Origin: Lytechinus variegatus
Taxonomy: Eukaryota > Echinodermata > Echinoidea > Temnopleuroida > Toxopneustidae
Direction: 5' to 3'
Length of the DNA: 64,000 nt
Assembly (NCBI RefSeq): GCF_018143015.1
Contig: NC_054756.1
Location: 24,531,440 to 24,595,439, forward strand
Both the position numbers and the translations under genes were made by a program. How positions within the stretch are numbered: position 1 is the first letter of the stretch; every line of letters starts with the position of its first letter. This document shows, in pieces, positions 49,081-61,064 of this stretch. The notes under the pieces were generated by a model. The model was not told the DNA's origin. It was given only the letters and a program-made list of their open reading frames with translations, and made no database searches.

Positions 49081-49300
49081 TATTATTTTGGTACCACATG
49101 CAACTGAAGCTGGCACCGATATATTGTGTGCATATTTACATTGGGCTTTGTGGAGCAGTGGGTAAGGGTACTAGTATTTTGAGGTCGATTCTGGCTTTTG
49201 ATCCTACAGGATACCTGTAGGTAAAAAATATTAGCTTTGATCAATACCATAATAACCTGAAACTTAGAAAACGTGTTTCTTCACAAGATATGGCACTTTT

Positions 49301-50106
49301 AAAGGGATGGTCCAGGCTGAAAATATTTATGTCTAAATAAATAGAGTAAAATTCAGAGAGCAAAATGCTGATAATTTCATCAAAATCAGATAACAAATAA
49401 CTTTATTGAATGTAAAGTTTATCAATATTTTGTGAAAATAGTTATATGCACATCGTCATGAATATTTATTTGGTGGGCTGATGATGTCACATAACCACTT
49501 TCCTTTTTCTTATGTTATTACATGAAATAATAAATGTTTCATATTTTCATGCATGTGTAAATGGCGTGTCTCCATAATGATGAAATAAGTTCCGGCAATA
49601 AATAATTAATGCACTTAATAAGTTGTCAATTGTTTTAGTTCTTGGTAGAAAATTTTTGAATAAACTGAATTTCATATAATAAAATACAAAAGAACAAGTG
49701 GGAATATGACATCAGCCCAACTAATGATTATTCATAAAGACATGCCTAGAAGAACTGTTTCACCGGAATAATGCAAGTCTTTGAAATTCAATAACTTCAT
49801 TTGTTATAATAATATTATAATAATAATATAGGATATTTATATCCACCTTGTTAGGTGCTCAAGGCGCTCCTATATTACCCGGCTAAGCTAGGCGTTCATA
49901 GCGCACACAGCTTCTTAAGGAATTACTTCCTACCGGTTCCCATTTACCTCACCTGGGTCGAGTGCAGCACATCGTGGATCAGTTTCTTGCTGAAGGAAAT
50001 TACGCCATGGCTGGGATCCAATTTTGATCAAATTTTCAGCATTTTGCTTTGTGAATTTTACTCTATTTATTGAGCTATAAATATCTTCATCCTGGCCCAT
50101 CCTTTA
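49301..50106. mobile_element. MITE-like family A copy, split by a SINE
   Basis: TAAAGGGATGGTCCAGGCTG at the left mirrors CCTGGCCCATCCTTTAA at the right. Interior matches 16-897. Host sequence TTTGTTA is interrupted near 49806 and resumes at AATTTTGATCAAATTTTCAG near 50020. Confidence 0.7.
49806..50018 (-). mobile_element. Truncated SINE nested in the family A element
   Basis: A (TTATAA/TAATAA) tail at the left is followed by CCTTGTTAGGTGCTCAAGGC, CTAAGCTAGGCGTTCATAGC and GCCATGGCTGGGATCC. It lies on the minus strand and stops before a tRNA-like head, so it is 5'-truncated. Confidence 0.6.
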
Positions 50107-50404
50107 ACTTCTTTTTTGAATACCTCTATTTGTGGTACTAACTATAAAATGAACAATAAATATAACCACAAATTTAAAATGTGATATGTTTTTATTAAGT
50201 CAATATGATTCCAATAAACTTGCCAATTGTGCCTTGTACAGTTTGATCATGGATATATATACTGTGACAGTCTTCATTTTATTCTCAAAGCAGTATTTTC
50301 CAAGGTTTAAAGTGGACAGTATTTTTTGTGATTTCATGTTTTCATGAAAGTTTTCTTCAGTATGACCTGCCCGATATTTCAGTCAATCTTCAAGTCCCTA
50401 TGTG

Positions 50405-50796
50405 ATACCCCTTTCATAAACCCCATTAAAATGAATTAGGCGGCTAATAGCAGCATAATTTGGTCGTAAAATTGGAGGAGGACAAGAGTTATCCGCATTA
50501 CTCTGATGCTGCTATTATCCGCATAATAGCAGCATCGGGACAAGATTTTGAGTTTATGAACGCATTTCCAAATTATGCGGATAATTGCCATGGTGCGGTC
50601 ACAAGGTCACCCTTTTCCAACACAACCGCATCGGAGGGGGCGTGTCCAGTTGTCATGGCGATTATCCCCCTTTTTCAGGACGGGCGCTCGTAAAAATAAT
50701 GCGGCTTATTTTCGGAGTTTATGAACGCAATTTTTATTGAATTATCCGCATTACTCTTAGGCGGCTAATTGGAGGATAGGTTTATGAAAAGGGTAT
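50405..50796. mobile_element. MITE family H copy 1 (ATACCCCTTTCATAAACC)
   Basis: ATACCCCTTTCATAAACC at the left mirrors GGTTTATGAAAAGGGTAT at the right. TTAGGCGGCTAAT and repeated ATTATCCGCAT motifs pair inside. Almost identical to 51452-51842. The open frame inside is chance. Confidence 0.9.
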
Positions 50797-51451
50797 TAAT
50801 GAGCAAGATTTATCCAAGTCCTCTCGTAGCTGAATTCATATCCTTGCAAAATCTTGTGAATTGTGATACTTTTTCTCCAACAATTTATTCATTTCATCCT
50901 TGAGTAAAATAGATTATTTTGTACCATTGAAAAGAGTAAACGTTACTCTTGTATGTGGGTTATTTCTTTTGAATAAAATTTTAAATAAGTGAATTTAAGG
51001 CCTGAAAAGATGCCTCAAACTAAATCTTCTTCCTCTGTTACTCTTGCAAATTGTTCAAAATTTTGTGTTTTGGGCACTAACATTATTTATATCATCAGAA
51101 AGCTCAAACTCTCTACTTTCATACAATGTTACTCTTTATGTGACACCTTTTTAGATGGGTCAGCAGCCAGCTTTTTCCATCAAGATGCAAGACGGGATTT
51201 CAGAAATTTCTTAGGAGCATAAAATCTAGAGTTCTTGAATCTAGTTTTCAAAACAACAGGCAGGCGCGGGTAATTTGAAGAGATTACCACATGGTGAGTG
51301 TGACCTTGCAGAGGCCCAGTGTGGGGAACATTGGAATTTGCGTGGGTGTGTGGTGGTCTCTATGACCAATCACAGCGCAGTATTCTTGTTTTTGAGCTGC
51401 TAAATGTACTTGGCCTATGCAATGCTAGCTGCTGAGTCTGCTGACCCATCT

Positions 51452-51842
51452 ATACCCCTTTCATAAACCCCATTAAAATGAATTAGGCGGCTAATAGCAG
51501 CATAATTTGGTCGTAAAATTGGAGAGGACAAGAGTTATCCGCATTACTCTGATGCTGCTATTATCCGCATAATAGCAGCATCGGGACAAGATTTTGAGTT
51601 TATGAACGCATTTCCAAATTATGCGGATAATTGCCATGGTGCGGTCACAAGGTCACCCTTTTCCAACACAACCGCATCGGAGGGGGCGTGTCCAGTTGTC
51701 ATGGCGATTATCCCCCTTTTTCAGGACGGGCGCTCGTAGAAATAATGCGGCTTATTTTCGTAGTTTATGAACGCAATTTTTATTGAATTATCCGCATTAC
51801 TCTTAGGCGGCTAATTGGAGGATAGGTTTATGAAAAGGGTAT
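51452..51842. mobile_element. MITE family H copy 2, nearly identical to copy 1
   Basis: Same orientation and ends as the copy at 50405. Only a handful of differences were seen (for example GGAGAGGA for GGAGGAGGA, TTCGTAG for TTCGGAG). Flanking DNA differs, so this is a second insertion and not a segmental duplication. Confidence 0.9.
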
Positions 51843-52377
51843 AAAATACTTTCTCTTATAAAATGTATCACATTTTAGCTTAATATAGTTAGATCTTCAG
51901 CTTTATCATAATCTAAACATCGTTTTGGCTCAAACAGAAATTAAGTGTAAAAACAAGAACTTTTGTTGCATGAAAATAATTATTTTTTTCCATGTTTTAG
52001 ATCAAAATTTACGTTTTTCATGATCTTTAAAAACAAATTTACATTTTTTTAAATACAAACACATGACCTGAAAGAATTATTTTTCTTCTTATGCCCAAAA
52101 CATGAAATTTGGTCAATATTTAGAGCAGCAAAAAGAGGCGTTTTGGTTCGCACCAAGCTCATTAACAATGCAAAAACACTCTAGTCATGAATATCACTTG
52201 GATAAAAAGGAAGCTACTTTTTGAGGGCCTGCCGACTGACTGATATCTAGGGGACAAAGTTATGAATTTGGGGTAAAATAACCTATTTGCTCAGTATGTA
52301 TTTCATCAGTAACATAAATGACACTTGGAAGAATTATATGAAATCAGCTCCTTTGTTGAGTCATAGATTCTCTCTCA

Positions 52378-52635
52378 TGGTGACGAGAATTTTAGTGTAT
52401 AAATAATTGTGAAAATAGTGAAAACAATAAAAAGTGGTTTGGAGTGATTCAGAAGTGAGGAAATGGTGACAAGAATTTTAGTGTATGAATAATTGTGAAA
52501 ATAGTGAAAAAAATATAAAATGGTTTGGAGTGATTCAGAAGTGAGGAATTGGTGACAAGAATTTTGGTGTATGAATAATTGTGAAAATAGTGAAAACAAT
52601 ACAAAATGGTTTTGAGCGATTCAAAAGTGAGGAAA
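52378..52635. repeat. Three tandem units of about 85 bp
   Basis: Units start at GGTGACGAGAATTTTAGTG (52379) and its near-copies at 52463 and 52551. Each ends with GGAGTGATTCAGAAGTGAGG or a variant. Not coding. Confidence 0.85.
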
Positions 52636-52860
52636 TGTTTTAAGCAAAAATAATGAGAAAGAGTAGAAATAAGAGGAGAAAAAATAAGCAAGATGGAAGA
52701 AAGAAAGGAGGATAGCAAACAAGACATAAAATAAAGAGAAATAGAGGACATAGAGAAAAAAATAAAGAGGATAGCAAAGAGAAAGACTAAAGAAGAAATA
52801 AAAGGAAAGCATAAAGAGAGAACAAGTGAGTGAGGACAGCATATAATGAAGAAATACCAA

Positions 52861-53076
52861 ACAGTTGTGCTCAAAATTTATTGGACCCCATCACACAAAA
52901 TGCTCTCCTTCACATGCGGAGTGTTTACTATTTTAGAAGAGCCCAGAGAAACTATTGAATGTATTTTATCACCTGACTTCACAAGTAATTTATCTAAAGC
53001 GTGGCAGAAGTTGAACACTTTAAAATACATGTATGTTCATTTTCTGGTGGGCTTTGCTAACTTTTGAGCACAACTG
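52861..53076. mobile_element. Tc1/mariner-like MITE
   Basis: ACAGTTGTGCTCAAAA at the left is exactly inverted as TTTTGAGCACAACTGT at the right, 216 bp apart. CAGTTGTGCTC ends are common in Tc1/mariner elements. No transposase is present. Confidence 0.7.
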
Positions 53077-53153
53077 TCCTCTGTATATGGAATGAGAGAG
53101 GAATAAAAGGGTAGCACTGAGAAAGAAGAAATAAAGATGGCATCTGAAACAGA

Positions 53154-53369
53154 TCAGGGGGGTGTTTCACAAAGATTTAAGTATGACTTAGAGTCGCACT
53201 TAAATACCGAGTTGTGTACGGTATGAAAGGCTTGACCGCATTGGTCAGATCGTGTCATGAGGACGCGCACTGATGCGTATCTATCAAAATCGCGCGTTGC
53301 ATATCATGTACGCGTCGGCATTTAAGTGCGACTTAAGTCATGCTTAAATCTTTGTGAAACACCCCCTGG
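53154..53369. mobile_element. MITE with long TIRs (CAGGGGGGTGTTTCACAAAG)
   Basis: CAGGGGGGTGTTTCACAAAG at the left mirrors CTTTGTGAAACACCCCCTGG at the right. The arms extend through ATTTAAGTATGACTTAGAGTCG. Ends resemble family C but the interior differs. Confidence 0.8.
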
Positions 53370-53454
53370 TTTAAAGGAGAATAAAAGCTGTAGTAAGTAG
53401 CTTGTGTGAAAGTAAAAAAAAGAATAAGATTGATGTGTGAGTAGAATTGGAAGA

Positions 53455-53590
53455 ACAAACGACTGGTGATCCTTTCTTGTAGAAAGTGATACACACCGGA
53501 TTTCTATTGGCGTTGATTTATTTCCGAAGAAAGAGTCACCAGCCATTTGTAACTTCCAAAGAGCTTTATGAAGCATCCATCTGGCCCCTG
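53455..53590. mobile_element. Half-decayed family C MITE
   Basis: ACGACTGGTGATCCTTTCTTG and GAGTCACCAGCCATTTGTAAC with AGAGCTTTATGAAGCATC match the inner and right parts of family C. The left end is missing. Confidence 0.5.
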
Positions 53591-53599
53591 TATAAAGGG

Positions 53600-55479
53600 A
53601 GATATCAACTACGGTTCCATGGCATTTGCTGCGATGGAAAATCTGCGCCGTATCAAGCCAAACATAAAACCTATCCTCCATAACTAAATAAACCCCAATA
53701 CTTATCTTCACATTATTCTGAACCAAAAACCATTATAATCGCAACTCTCATCCTATGCCCTCTGAGATTTTAAGACCGGAGCAATTGTCGCAGGAGCAAA
53801 TGTCTTGTCACCATCAACCACAGATCTGCAATAAATTGTTGGCCTATAGCTAACCCTGTACAAGGTATTATCAATTAGAAGTGTTAGTAGTATCCCTTTA
53901 GGTGTTATATAGGTCCCATTTTAACAATTTTCAGTCGACCTGCTCAATACACCAGAGTTCTCTCTTCTGCTCTGCAACTCCTCTCACTGGCTCAAGCCAG
54001 CGTTCTCTCCAACTACCCCCTGCCTCTCATTTTTCTTCCTGGTTTACTGTCCTGTTAAGGGCTACACTCATTTCTGAAAATAGTCTTCCTTACAATCTTT
54101 CTTGTCTCTCCATTTCACTTCTACTTCTATCCACTTTTCTTGGTCCTTAAACCACTCTTTCACCTTGCATACAAGTACAGGACATGTACACAACCAAACC
54201 AGACCGATGCAAGAAATACAAATATTAGCACTGACCAAGAAGCCCACTTCACTTGTCAGGGCTCTAACACTAAGCTTAGTAATCAATTGTAGAGGAATAT
54301 ATTACAACTGACAATATACAATCAATAAGCAAAATCAAACAATCAGTCACTACACTGAATGTTACGAGACTCAGATTATAGTCTATTGATGAAACAAAAT
54401 GAAAGAAAGAGGATATGCTTGAGACTTTCTTTGTTTTATCTGACATGCTTTAGACAAGAATAAGTTTTACCATAATAAATATTTGTTATCCAACATTCAA
54501 GCAAAACACAAATGAAATTATTCATAGTAAAACAGATGGAATTTGTGAGTTTGAGGCACCATAAAATTCAGAAGTGACAGAATGCAACATAAAAACCAAA
54601 ATCAATCGTAATGCAATCATTTCTGGTTAAAACCCATTGTAAGGAAACAAAAATGAATTAAAAACCTACCGTACGACAATAAATATACAAATTTACCATG
54701 AATCCATTAAAATTGTGACCGCATGATGTGCATAAACTTATCTGCCAAAACACAAAAATCATTTAAACCACTGGTTCTTTAAATTCTGTATCCCATCAGG
54801 CCAAATTAAAGACATGCTATCTTCTTGGGTAAATACAATAAAGAAAATTAATAACTTACTAAAATCACTTCCCCAACCACCAACACTAAATGGGAGGGGG
54901 GAAGGTTTCACTTCATGGGGGAGGTTTCACAAAGAGGACTTGAATGTCATGCGTAATTGCAGACACTCTTCAAATAAGTATTGCACAATCTCATTGATTG
55001 GCATATCGCATGAGTGTCGTGTGAGGAGTATTTCATGTAACGGTAATTTTTTTTCACAGATTATTTGTTATAAGCTACCGAAGTCCTAGCATCTGATTGG
55101 CTCACGGCAAATTTGTCGATGACGACTCATCTGACAAAAACCAGCAATAATTACACATGACTTTTATTGTCGCAAGGGTCGAGTTAGTCAGCTGACACCC
55201 TTCTGTTTCGAGGAGATTTTTAAACATTTTTAAAACTCTTTTTCTGTAATTGGTGAGTGGAGCCAACAGAGTTCAGCGGTACAACCATTGTAACAGAGAT
55301 CAAAGCTTTTGGTCTAGGGTTGAGTTAGCTGGGCTCACTGGTTATTTTGATCTCAATTTTTTTTTTTTTGTAAGACACATCAATCACATGAAAATAACAA
55401 TTCGTACATAATCAATTGGGTAGAAGTGACATTTGATATTGAAACTCTTTAATTTACCTGTGAGATTTGCTTTTTAAGT
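53600..55479. other. No gene recognised
   Basis: AT-rich stretch. A GGGGGAGGTTTCACAAAGAGG end near 54918 hints at another MITE, but its partner end was not found. Confidence 0.45.
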
Positions 55480-55850
55480 TGTCTCAACCTCGGCACGGCA
55501 GGATGAAATACCTTCATAACCCAAATTTGGTGTGAATAGGTCCATGGGGGCCTTAAATATGACCTCAGGAATACATCATTAGCCCCACTAAATTATTGGC
55601 CTGGATCTAAATGTCGGGAACCAGGCCAATAATACACTGACTTCAATGGGGCTAATTATGTATTCATGAGGTCATATCTCAGGCCCCTATGGACCGATTC
55701 CCACCAAATTTGTGTAGTGGAGGTATTTCATCATGCTCTGCCAAAATAATATGGTATCAATAAAGCGGACAAAAAGGGAAAATTGATGACGTCCCACTTC
55801 AACACTCTATTCACACAGGTGGTTTTAAATTTGTGGTCAGAACCAATGGT
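55480..55850. mobile_element. MITE-like family M copy
   Basis: Two mirrored halves: CCATGGGGGCCTTAAATATG with GACCTCAGGAATACATCATT, and TATTCATGAGGTCATATCTC with AGGCCCCTATGG. It shares blocks with 2515-2985. Confidence 0.55.
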
Positions 55851-56107
55851 TTCACATAACAAAATAAGAAAATACTTTGTGTAGTCAGCTCATTTAAGAT
55901 TTTGATTGTAAAAGCAGAGCAGATGCTGTAAAACTCCCAAAATCAATTTATACCTCATAAATTTCATCGAAAACCTCACAGTGTGTTGGCAGGAGGGGAG
56001 AGTTAGGATGGTCATAGAAATGCAGTGTTTCTTTTAATACTCAATTGGAAATTAATGCTCAATTATTATGGAATGTTTGCTTTCACATTTGTCACCAAGT
56101 AAACACC

Positions 56108-56244
56108 TAGGGGTCTGTAACAAAGAGCTTCACAATTGATTGTACGTCTGATTTGGTAAGACTGACTGCAAATATCATCATGTAAAGTTGATGAAGAAAA
56201 TCAGCCAGATAATCAATCACAAAGGTTTTTGTAATAGGGCCCTG
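56108..56244. mobile_element. Small MITE (GGGGTCTGTAACAAAGAG)
   Basis: AGGGGTCTGTAACAAAGAGC at the left and TTTTGTAATAGGGCCCTGG at the right are inverted, with CAATTGATTGT and AATCAATCAC arms. A diverged half copy begins near 59738 (GGGGATCTGTTACATAAAGC). Confidence 0.6.
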
Positions 56245-56873
56245 GATGTACGATGATAGCTTTTACAACATAAAGATACTGCACTAGGGAAAAGAGATGT
56301 GTTGACGAAGATACTAAAAGTTTGAACATATTTCAACTAAAAACCCCTCCCTTCCTGTTATCGATTATCCACAATTCCCCTACCAAGGTCATTTTTAGTT
56401 AAGTTATACAGAACCAGTGTTTGATTTTCAGTAACAAAAAAATCAGTAAATGAAAACGATCCATCTATTACACAAGACTGAAATGAAAAAGGGAAAGAGA
56501 CAGAAATGATTATGTGGTGCCGAGCCTCTGATAACACATGGGCAATTCCAATAAAACAGTCTTTTTTTCTGACCCCCATTTGTCTCCATCCTTTCTTTAC
56601 TTCAAGAACTGCAAAAGCCATGACAGTTTAAGAGCATTCCAACATTCCCTAGGAACTAAAAAAGATACGAAGCAGGTAATAATTATCCTGGACATCGCAT
56701 CGCAATTTGCTCCACATTTTCGAAAGACTGCTATGCATAAAGTCTTAGGTATAGCATATTTTTACAAAGGACTGTACATTTACTTAGTTGAAACTTTTCT
56801 CCTATGACCAAAAATGCTATTCAAATTTGTAAAAGTAATATTATCACCTACATAGACAAACGATTTTTGGTAA

Positions 56874-57208
56874 GAGCCGTGGTGTAGTGGTTCTGACTCT
56901 CGCCTTGTAAACAGAGGGTCGTGTGTTCGAATCCCACCGCGGTCTAGCGTCCTTTGGCAAGGCGTTAATCCACACTTTGCCACTCTCGACCCAGGTGCTA
57001 AATGGGTACCCGGTAGGATGCGAAAGATATTGTATGTTTGATTGTGCCAGCGCCATAATGTGGCTGCGATGAATGCAAGGAATGCTCCCAGGGAGTGGAA
57101 ATTGTGCACTTTTCGTGATTGACCGGGGTAATGATATGCTGTAACGCACTTTGGGCCATTCTGGAAAAGTGCTTTATAAAAATTGGCTATTATTATTAGT
57201 ATTATTAA
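56874..57208 (+). mobile_element. tRNA-derived SINE, nearly complete
   Basis: The head carries a pol III A box-like GTGGTGTAGTGGTTCTGAC and B box GTGTTCGAATCCC at tRNA-like spacing. A body follows (CACTTTGCCACTCTCGACCC, GGTGCTAAATGGGTACCCGG) and a tail GTGCTTTATAAAAATTGGC with (TATTAT)n. A decayed relative lies at 47640-47930. It sits close to the HM13 3' end. Confidence 0.85.
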
Positions 57209-57239
57209 GTTCTATAACTAAGGGCTTTGGTAAACATAC

Positions 57240-57245
57240 TTTATT
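57240..57245 (-). promoter_or_regulatory. Candidate HM13 polyadenylation signal
   Basis: TTTATT on the plus strand is AATAAA on the minus strand, about 355 bases past the HM13 stop. Only positional support. Confidence 0.3.
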
Positions 57246-57599
57246 GGGATTGCCCAAATTTCAAACAAAATTAAACGACAATGGTTTCCAGCAAACACAG
57301 AATCCTGTTCAACTTGAAGACATGATCATATGCTTTTAGTAACAAATGGGTTGAATTTATAAACAAAACATGAAAAAGGGGTTGTGCACGCAAGATCTAT
57401 GCAAATAAGGCAATACGACCCATATAGTTCACTCCATAAATAGTTGCAGAAGTTGTGAAGAATTTGAAAAAAAATGAAAGGTGAAGAGAGAAGACTAAAA
57501 CCCGCTAACATCGACGAAGAGGGACTTTCGTGGGACAAGTTCCGGAAATGCGAAGTCCGGACTCTGGCGTTGCGTATTTCTGTCGGAGGCAAGAGCTTC

Positions 57600-60500
57600 T
57601 CATTTGGACTTCTTTGCCTCTGTGGCTTTGCTTCCCTCTTTTTCTTTTGATGCTTCGCTTTCCTTTGGAGCAGGATTGTCCTCATACCTAAAAGAGAAAG
57701 TGGAGTAATAATGATTATACAGCAAAAAAAATAATATTTCGTCGTAACCCTACAGATCGACTAAAACCCACTTTTATGTTTTCATTCAATTAAAAAAGAA
57801 AAACAATACTTAGCATCCATCCGCCCTAATTCTCATAATCTTTCTGCGCCACAATCACTTAGACTAGATTATCTAGAGTAAGCAAAAAGCGCCTTGAGCA
57901 ACAACAAGGTGGATATTTGCACTCAACAAATACCCTTTATCATCATCATCATCCTTATTATTATACAAATAATGCACGTTAAGCGTGTGCATGCAGGGCC
58001 AAATAATGAACGATGTGCGAGAAGAGCCAATGGATATATCACACCGAGGTACGCAGGACCGTGTGCGGTATATCCATCTGGCGAGGCGAGCACAGAGTTC
58101 ATTATTTAGGTCCTCGATGCACAAGAATGCATGCATTGTGTGTTTTATACAACCCCCTCCTCCCACATGTTTCTCAGTTGCCCCGAATGCTATATTTGAT
58201 CTAAATTCTAGATAATTCCAGACCTCGCACTATCCTGCACTCTGACGTCAGAGTGCAGGATAGTACTATTGGTATGATGTCAGAGTGCAGGATAGTGCAT
58301 TTTGGATGCAATAGTGCAATTCGCTAAATATCATGTAATCCGATTTGGACCAATCAGATTACAGAACATTCTTGGCAGTTGTAAAAAAAAACTTACTTGA
58401 AGATGGCCTTGATGTCCCCTTTGATAAGAGCTACGAAGAGAGGCAAGCCGATACAGGCAGGTACAAGGTATAGAAGTGCTGGTTGGGCATGCTTGAAGCA
58501 ATGCATAACGGCTATCGTAGCCATCAGACCTAACAGATAGGCAGTTAGACCAGAGTTGAAGTACACACGGGAGTCTTTTCTCCGGCTGTTGGATGAGCAA
58601 ACATAAAAAATTGAATATTAATGATATAATTGCAACAATAATGGTAATAGAAATACAATAATAGGAATAGCAGGGTGATTTTTCTTTTTAGTATTTTATT
58701 TCTTCATCTTCATGCTTTCATTCCTTCTTCTCCTCCTCATTCTCATTTTTCTCCCCCCCCCCTACTCCTCCTCTTCTTCTTCCTCTTCTTCGTTTCCTCC
58801 TCCTTTCTCCTTCTCCTCCAAATCAATCTCTTCCATCTCCAGAGCTGCCAACCTGGACAAGAACATTTCAGTATTTTCAAGACTGAAAATCAGTATTTTG
58901 GTGAGGAAATTAGTATTTTCACAGGAATACCATAGGACAACATATAAACTGGAACTTTAGAAATCAGTATTTTGCATGAAACCATCAGTATTCTTCTCTA
59001 TTTTCAGTACTAAATACGGAAAATCAGTACTACTTGGCAGCTCTGCATCTCTCTCTGCTGCTCTTCTCCTTCAATTTCTCCTGTTTTTTCTCCTTCTTAC
59101 TTTTCTTACTTCTCCTCCTACCCCTCCTCCTCCCTCCCCTACTTCTCTTCCTCATTCCCCCGTCTTCTCATACCCCCTCCTCTCTTCTTCTCCTCCTCTT
59201 CCTCCTCCCCCTACTCCTCTTCCCGCTTCTCCCCTTCCTCCTTCTTCTGCCCATCCTCCCTCCTCCTATTTCTCCTTCCATACTCACCTGACATCGAAGC
59301 GAAGCAGCAGAGCAATAAAGATTCCTGGAATGACAATATCCCCCAGACCCAGCATGGCAAAGTTATTTGCCTCTAGCCCCTTCTCTAGTATGTCTTGTGG
59401 GAAGACCACTGAAATAAACAAAAAAAGAAGGGATCACCACTCTCAACTTGCTACCTCAGCTGATGTAACATTAATGGATGCAAACAGCATTTACAATCGC
59501 TTTAGCCCTTCTGATCTCCATAGACGTACAGTAAAAACTAAATTGTAGAATTGATTATAAAGGTAATTCTGCTTCAGACAAATCTCTTAGGCCAGAGGAG
59601 GAGAAATTTTACTTACAGAACGTAAATTTAAAAAATCCTGTGCAATATGGTCTCAAAAATTTCTATGACTGAGGCAATTATTTGACATATAGAAGGCCAA
59701 CTTATGCACAGTTCTTACTATATATCATCGGGGATCTGTTACATAAAGCTTCGCAACTGACCGTAGGGCTGTTTTCTACAATCGATTGCATTGATTATTG
59801 TGCATGATCCATTGTAAAATGAGCCCCCCCCCAATTAGTTGCTAGGCTTCATGTGAAGTGAACCAGTACTAATAACCAAATTCAAAGGGAATCGCTGAAT
59901 TCCACTTTTCAGGTTTTGTTAATATATATTTTTTTAAACGGGAAGTTCTCCCTGAAGAAAACTTTGTTGTAAAAATAGCAGAAAAAATAGTAAAAAATAT
60001 CGGTGAAGGTTTGAGGAAAATCCATTAAAGAGTAAGAAAGTTATTAGAGTTCAAAGTTTTGGATTTGTGACGTCATAAACGAGCAGCTGCCCCATGTGTT
60101 ATGTAATATAAAATGCATGAATTTCAAATTTTTTATGGTTCCTGATAACTTAATTTTGTTTTCTATTCATGATCGGGTGTGAAATGATTTGTCTATTGAT
60201 ATACAAAAGGTACAGTGAAAACCATTCTCAATTTTCTGAAAAAATGACATCTCATCGATTTTTTGCCATTCGCTATGTAGGAATGCTGCTCGCATATGAC
60301 GTCACAAATCATATAATTGAAATTCTAATAACTTTTTAATTATTTGATGAATTTATCTCAAACCTTCGGCAATATTTTTTATTATTTTTCTGCTATTTTT
60401 ACAATAAACTTTTTCTCAGGGTGAACTTCCCCTTTAACCCTCGAGATTGGCATCGACAGCACCCGCCCCCACACCAACCGGAACCCCAGCCATACCACCC

Positions 60501-61064
60501 ACCCTACCCCCGTAACCCTAGTCATTTGCAGCTGAAATTAGGAATAGACCTCATGCAATCACATAACATTGCACCGCCATCTTAGAGCCTGAAGCCATTG
60601 CCTTGCATGCATTGGTGATCTCCACCTGGAGAATGTCTGACAACTCAGTTTACACATAATCCTATATCCTCTGAGGGAGGGCGCTCTAAGATTATGACAT
60701 ATGCAGATGGTCTATATATACTCACATTTAATGGGAGCTTCAAATGACTTGGCAAAGATTACCATGACGTTAGTAGCAATATCATAGATCCTTTCGAGAT
60801 TGGCACTAACACGCTCCCCTCCCCCACCCAACTCCACCTTAATTACCCCATTTATTCAAAGCTGAAAGAAGAACACTCACATTTGATGGGAGCCTCAAAA
60901 GACTTGGCAACAGTTACCATGACATTAGTAGCAAACACCCAGAAGATATCATAGACGAAGAGCCCTCCTAATAATATAATACCCGTCATGATTGTATTTA
61001 GCTGAAGAAATTCCACGCCATTCAACGCAAACGCTAGTCCAAATATGTTGTTAGCTATCCAGTG
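57600..61064 (-). CDS. HM13: Signal peptide peptidase (HM13/SPP), C-terminal four exons
   Basis: Coding exons in transcript order: 61064-60881, 59408-59288, 58585-58397 and 57687-57600. Phases agree and give the last 193 residues; earlier exons lie past the window. The presenilin-type aspartyl protease motifs are present: YD in GGLFVYDIFWVFATN, GLGD in NFAMLGLGDIVIPG and the PAL motif in HAQPALLYLVP. HWIANNIFGLAFALNGVEF also matches the family closely. The product cleaves leftover signal peptides within the ER membrane. The hydrophilic tail YEDNPAPKESEASKEKEG ends in KKSK, which fits a KKxx ER-retrieval signal. Introns are GT-AG. A decayed copy of the first visible exon's end lies at 60720-60792. 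Confidence 0.94.
57870..57960 (-). mobile_element. SINE 3'-tail fragment
   Basis: AAAGCGCCTTGAGCAACAAC and AGGTGGATATTTGCACTC with (ATC)n resemble the 3' part of the SINE family elsewhere in the window. Low certainty. Confidence 0.35.
57987..58120. mobile_element. Palindromic MITE-like element in HM13 last intron
   Basis: TGCATGCAGGGCCAAATAAT with GAAC pairs with GTTCATTATTTAGGTCC and ATGCATGC. GCCAATGGATATATCACACC pairs with GTGTGCGGTATATCCATCTGGC. Non-coding. Confidence 0.6.
58229..58264. repeat. Perfect 36-bp palindrome centred on TGACGTCA
   Basis: The left half ACTATCCTGCACTCTGAC is exactly complemented by the right half. Its core is the CRE octamer TGACGTCA. The half site GTCAGAGTGCAGGATAGTGC recurs near 58279. 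Confidence 0.85.
58680..58850. repeat. Pyrimidine-rich CTT/CCT tract
   Basis: TC-rich low-complexity sequence within an HM13 intron; a similar tract lies at 59045-59285. Open frames through both are low-complexity and not coding. Confidence 0.8.
59934..60437. mobile_element. MITE-like family G copy 2
   Basis: AAACGGGAAGTTCTCCCTGA at the left mirrors CAGGGTGAACTTCCCCTTT at the right. The body matches 36783-37283 in reverse, including TGACGTCATAAACGAGCAGC. Confidence 0.8.
60720..60792 (-). pseudogene. Decayed copy of the HM13 exon 3' end plus donor
   Basis: On the minus strand it reads ATNVMV then FAKSFEAPIK followed by the GTGAGT donor, as in the true exon at 60881-61064. It lacks about 13 bases (true GTAGCAAACACCCAGAAG shortened to GTAGCA). 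The following intron is also repeated (CGAGATTGGCA at 60442 and 60798). It is a partial tandem duplication of about 350 bp and is unlikely to be an active exon. Confidence 0.75.

Noticed and set aside
50460-50693. 77-residue frame
   Set aside because: It lies wholly inside a MITE with terminal inverted repeats and has no family match.
56874-56945. A true tRNA gene
   Set aside because: A and B boxes are present, but the sequence continues into a SINE body and tail and the acceptor arms do not pair well.
57326-57600. Extension of the HM13 reading frame past 57600
   Set aside because: The conserved frame ends at TGA 57602-57600 after KKSK; the longer frame is in another phase.
58976-59285. Pro/Ser/Leu-rich frame in HM13
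   Set aside because: It is a low-complexity CTT/CCT tract on the strand opposite to the gene, without conserved features.
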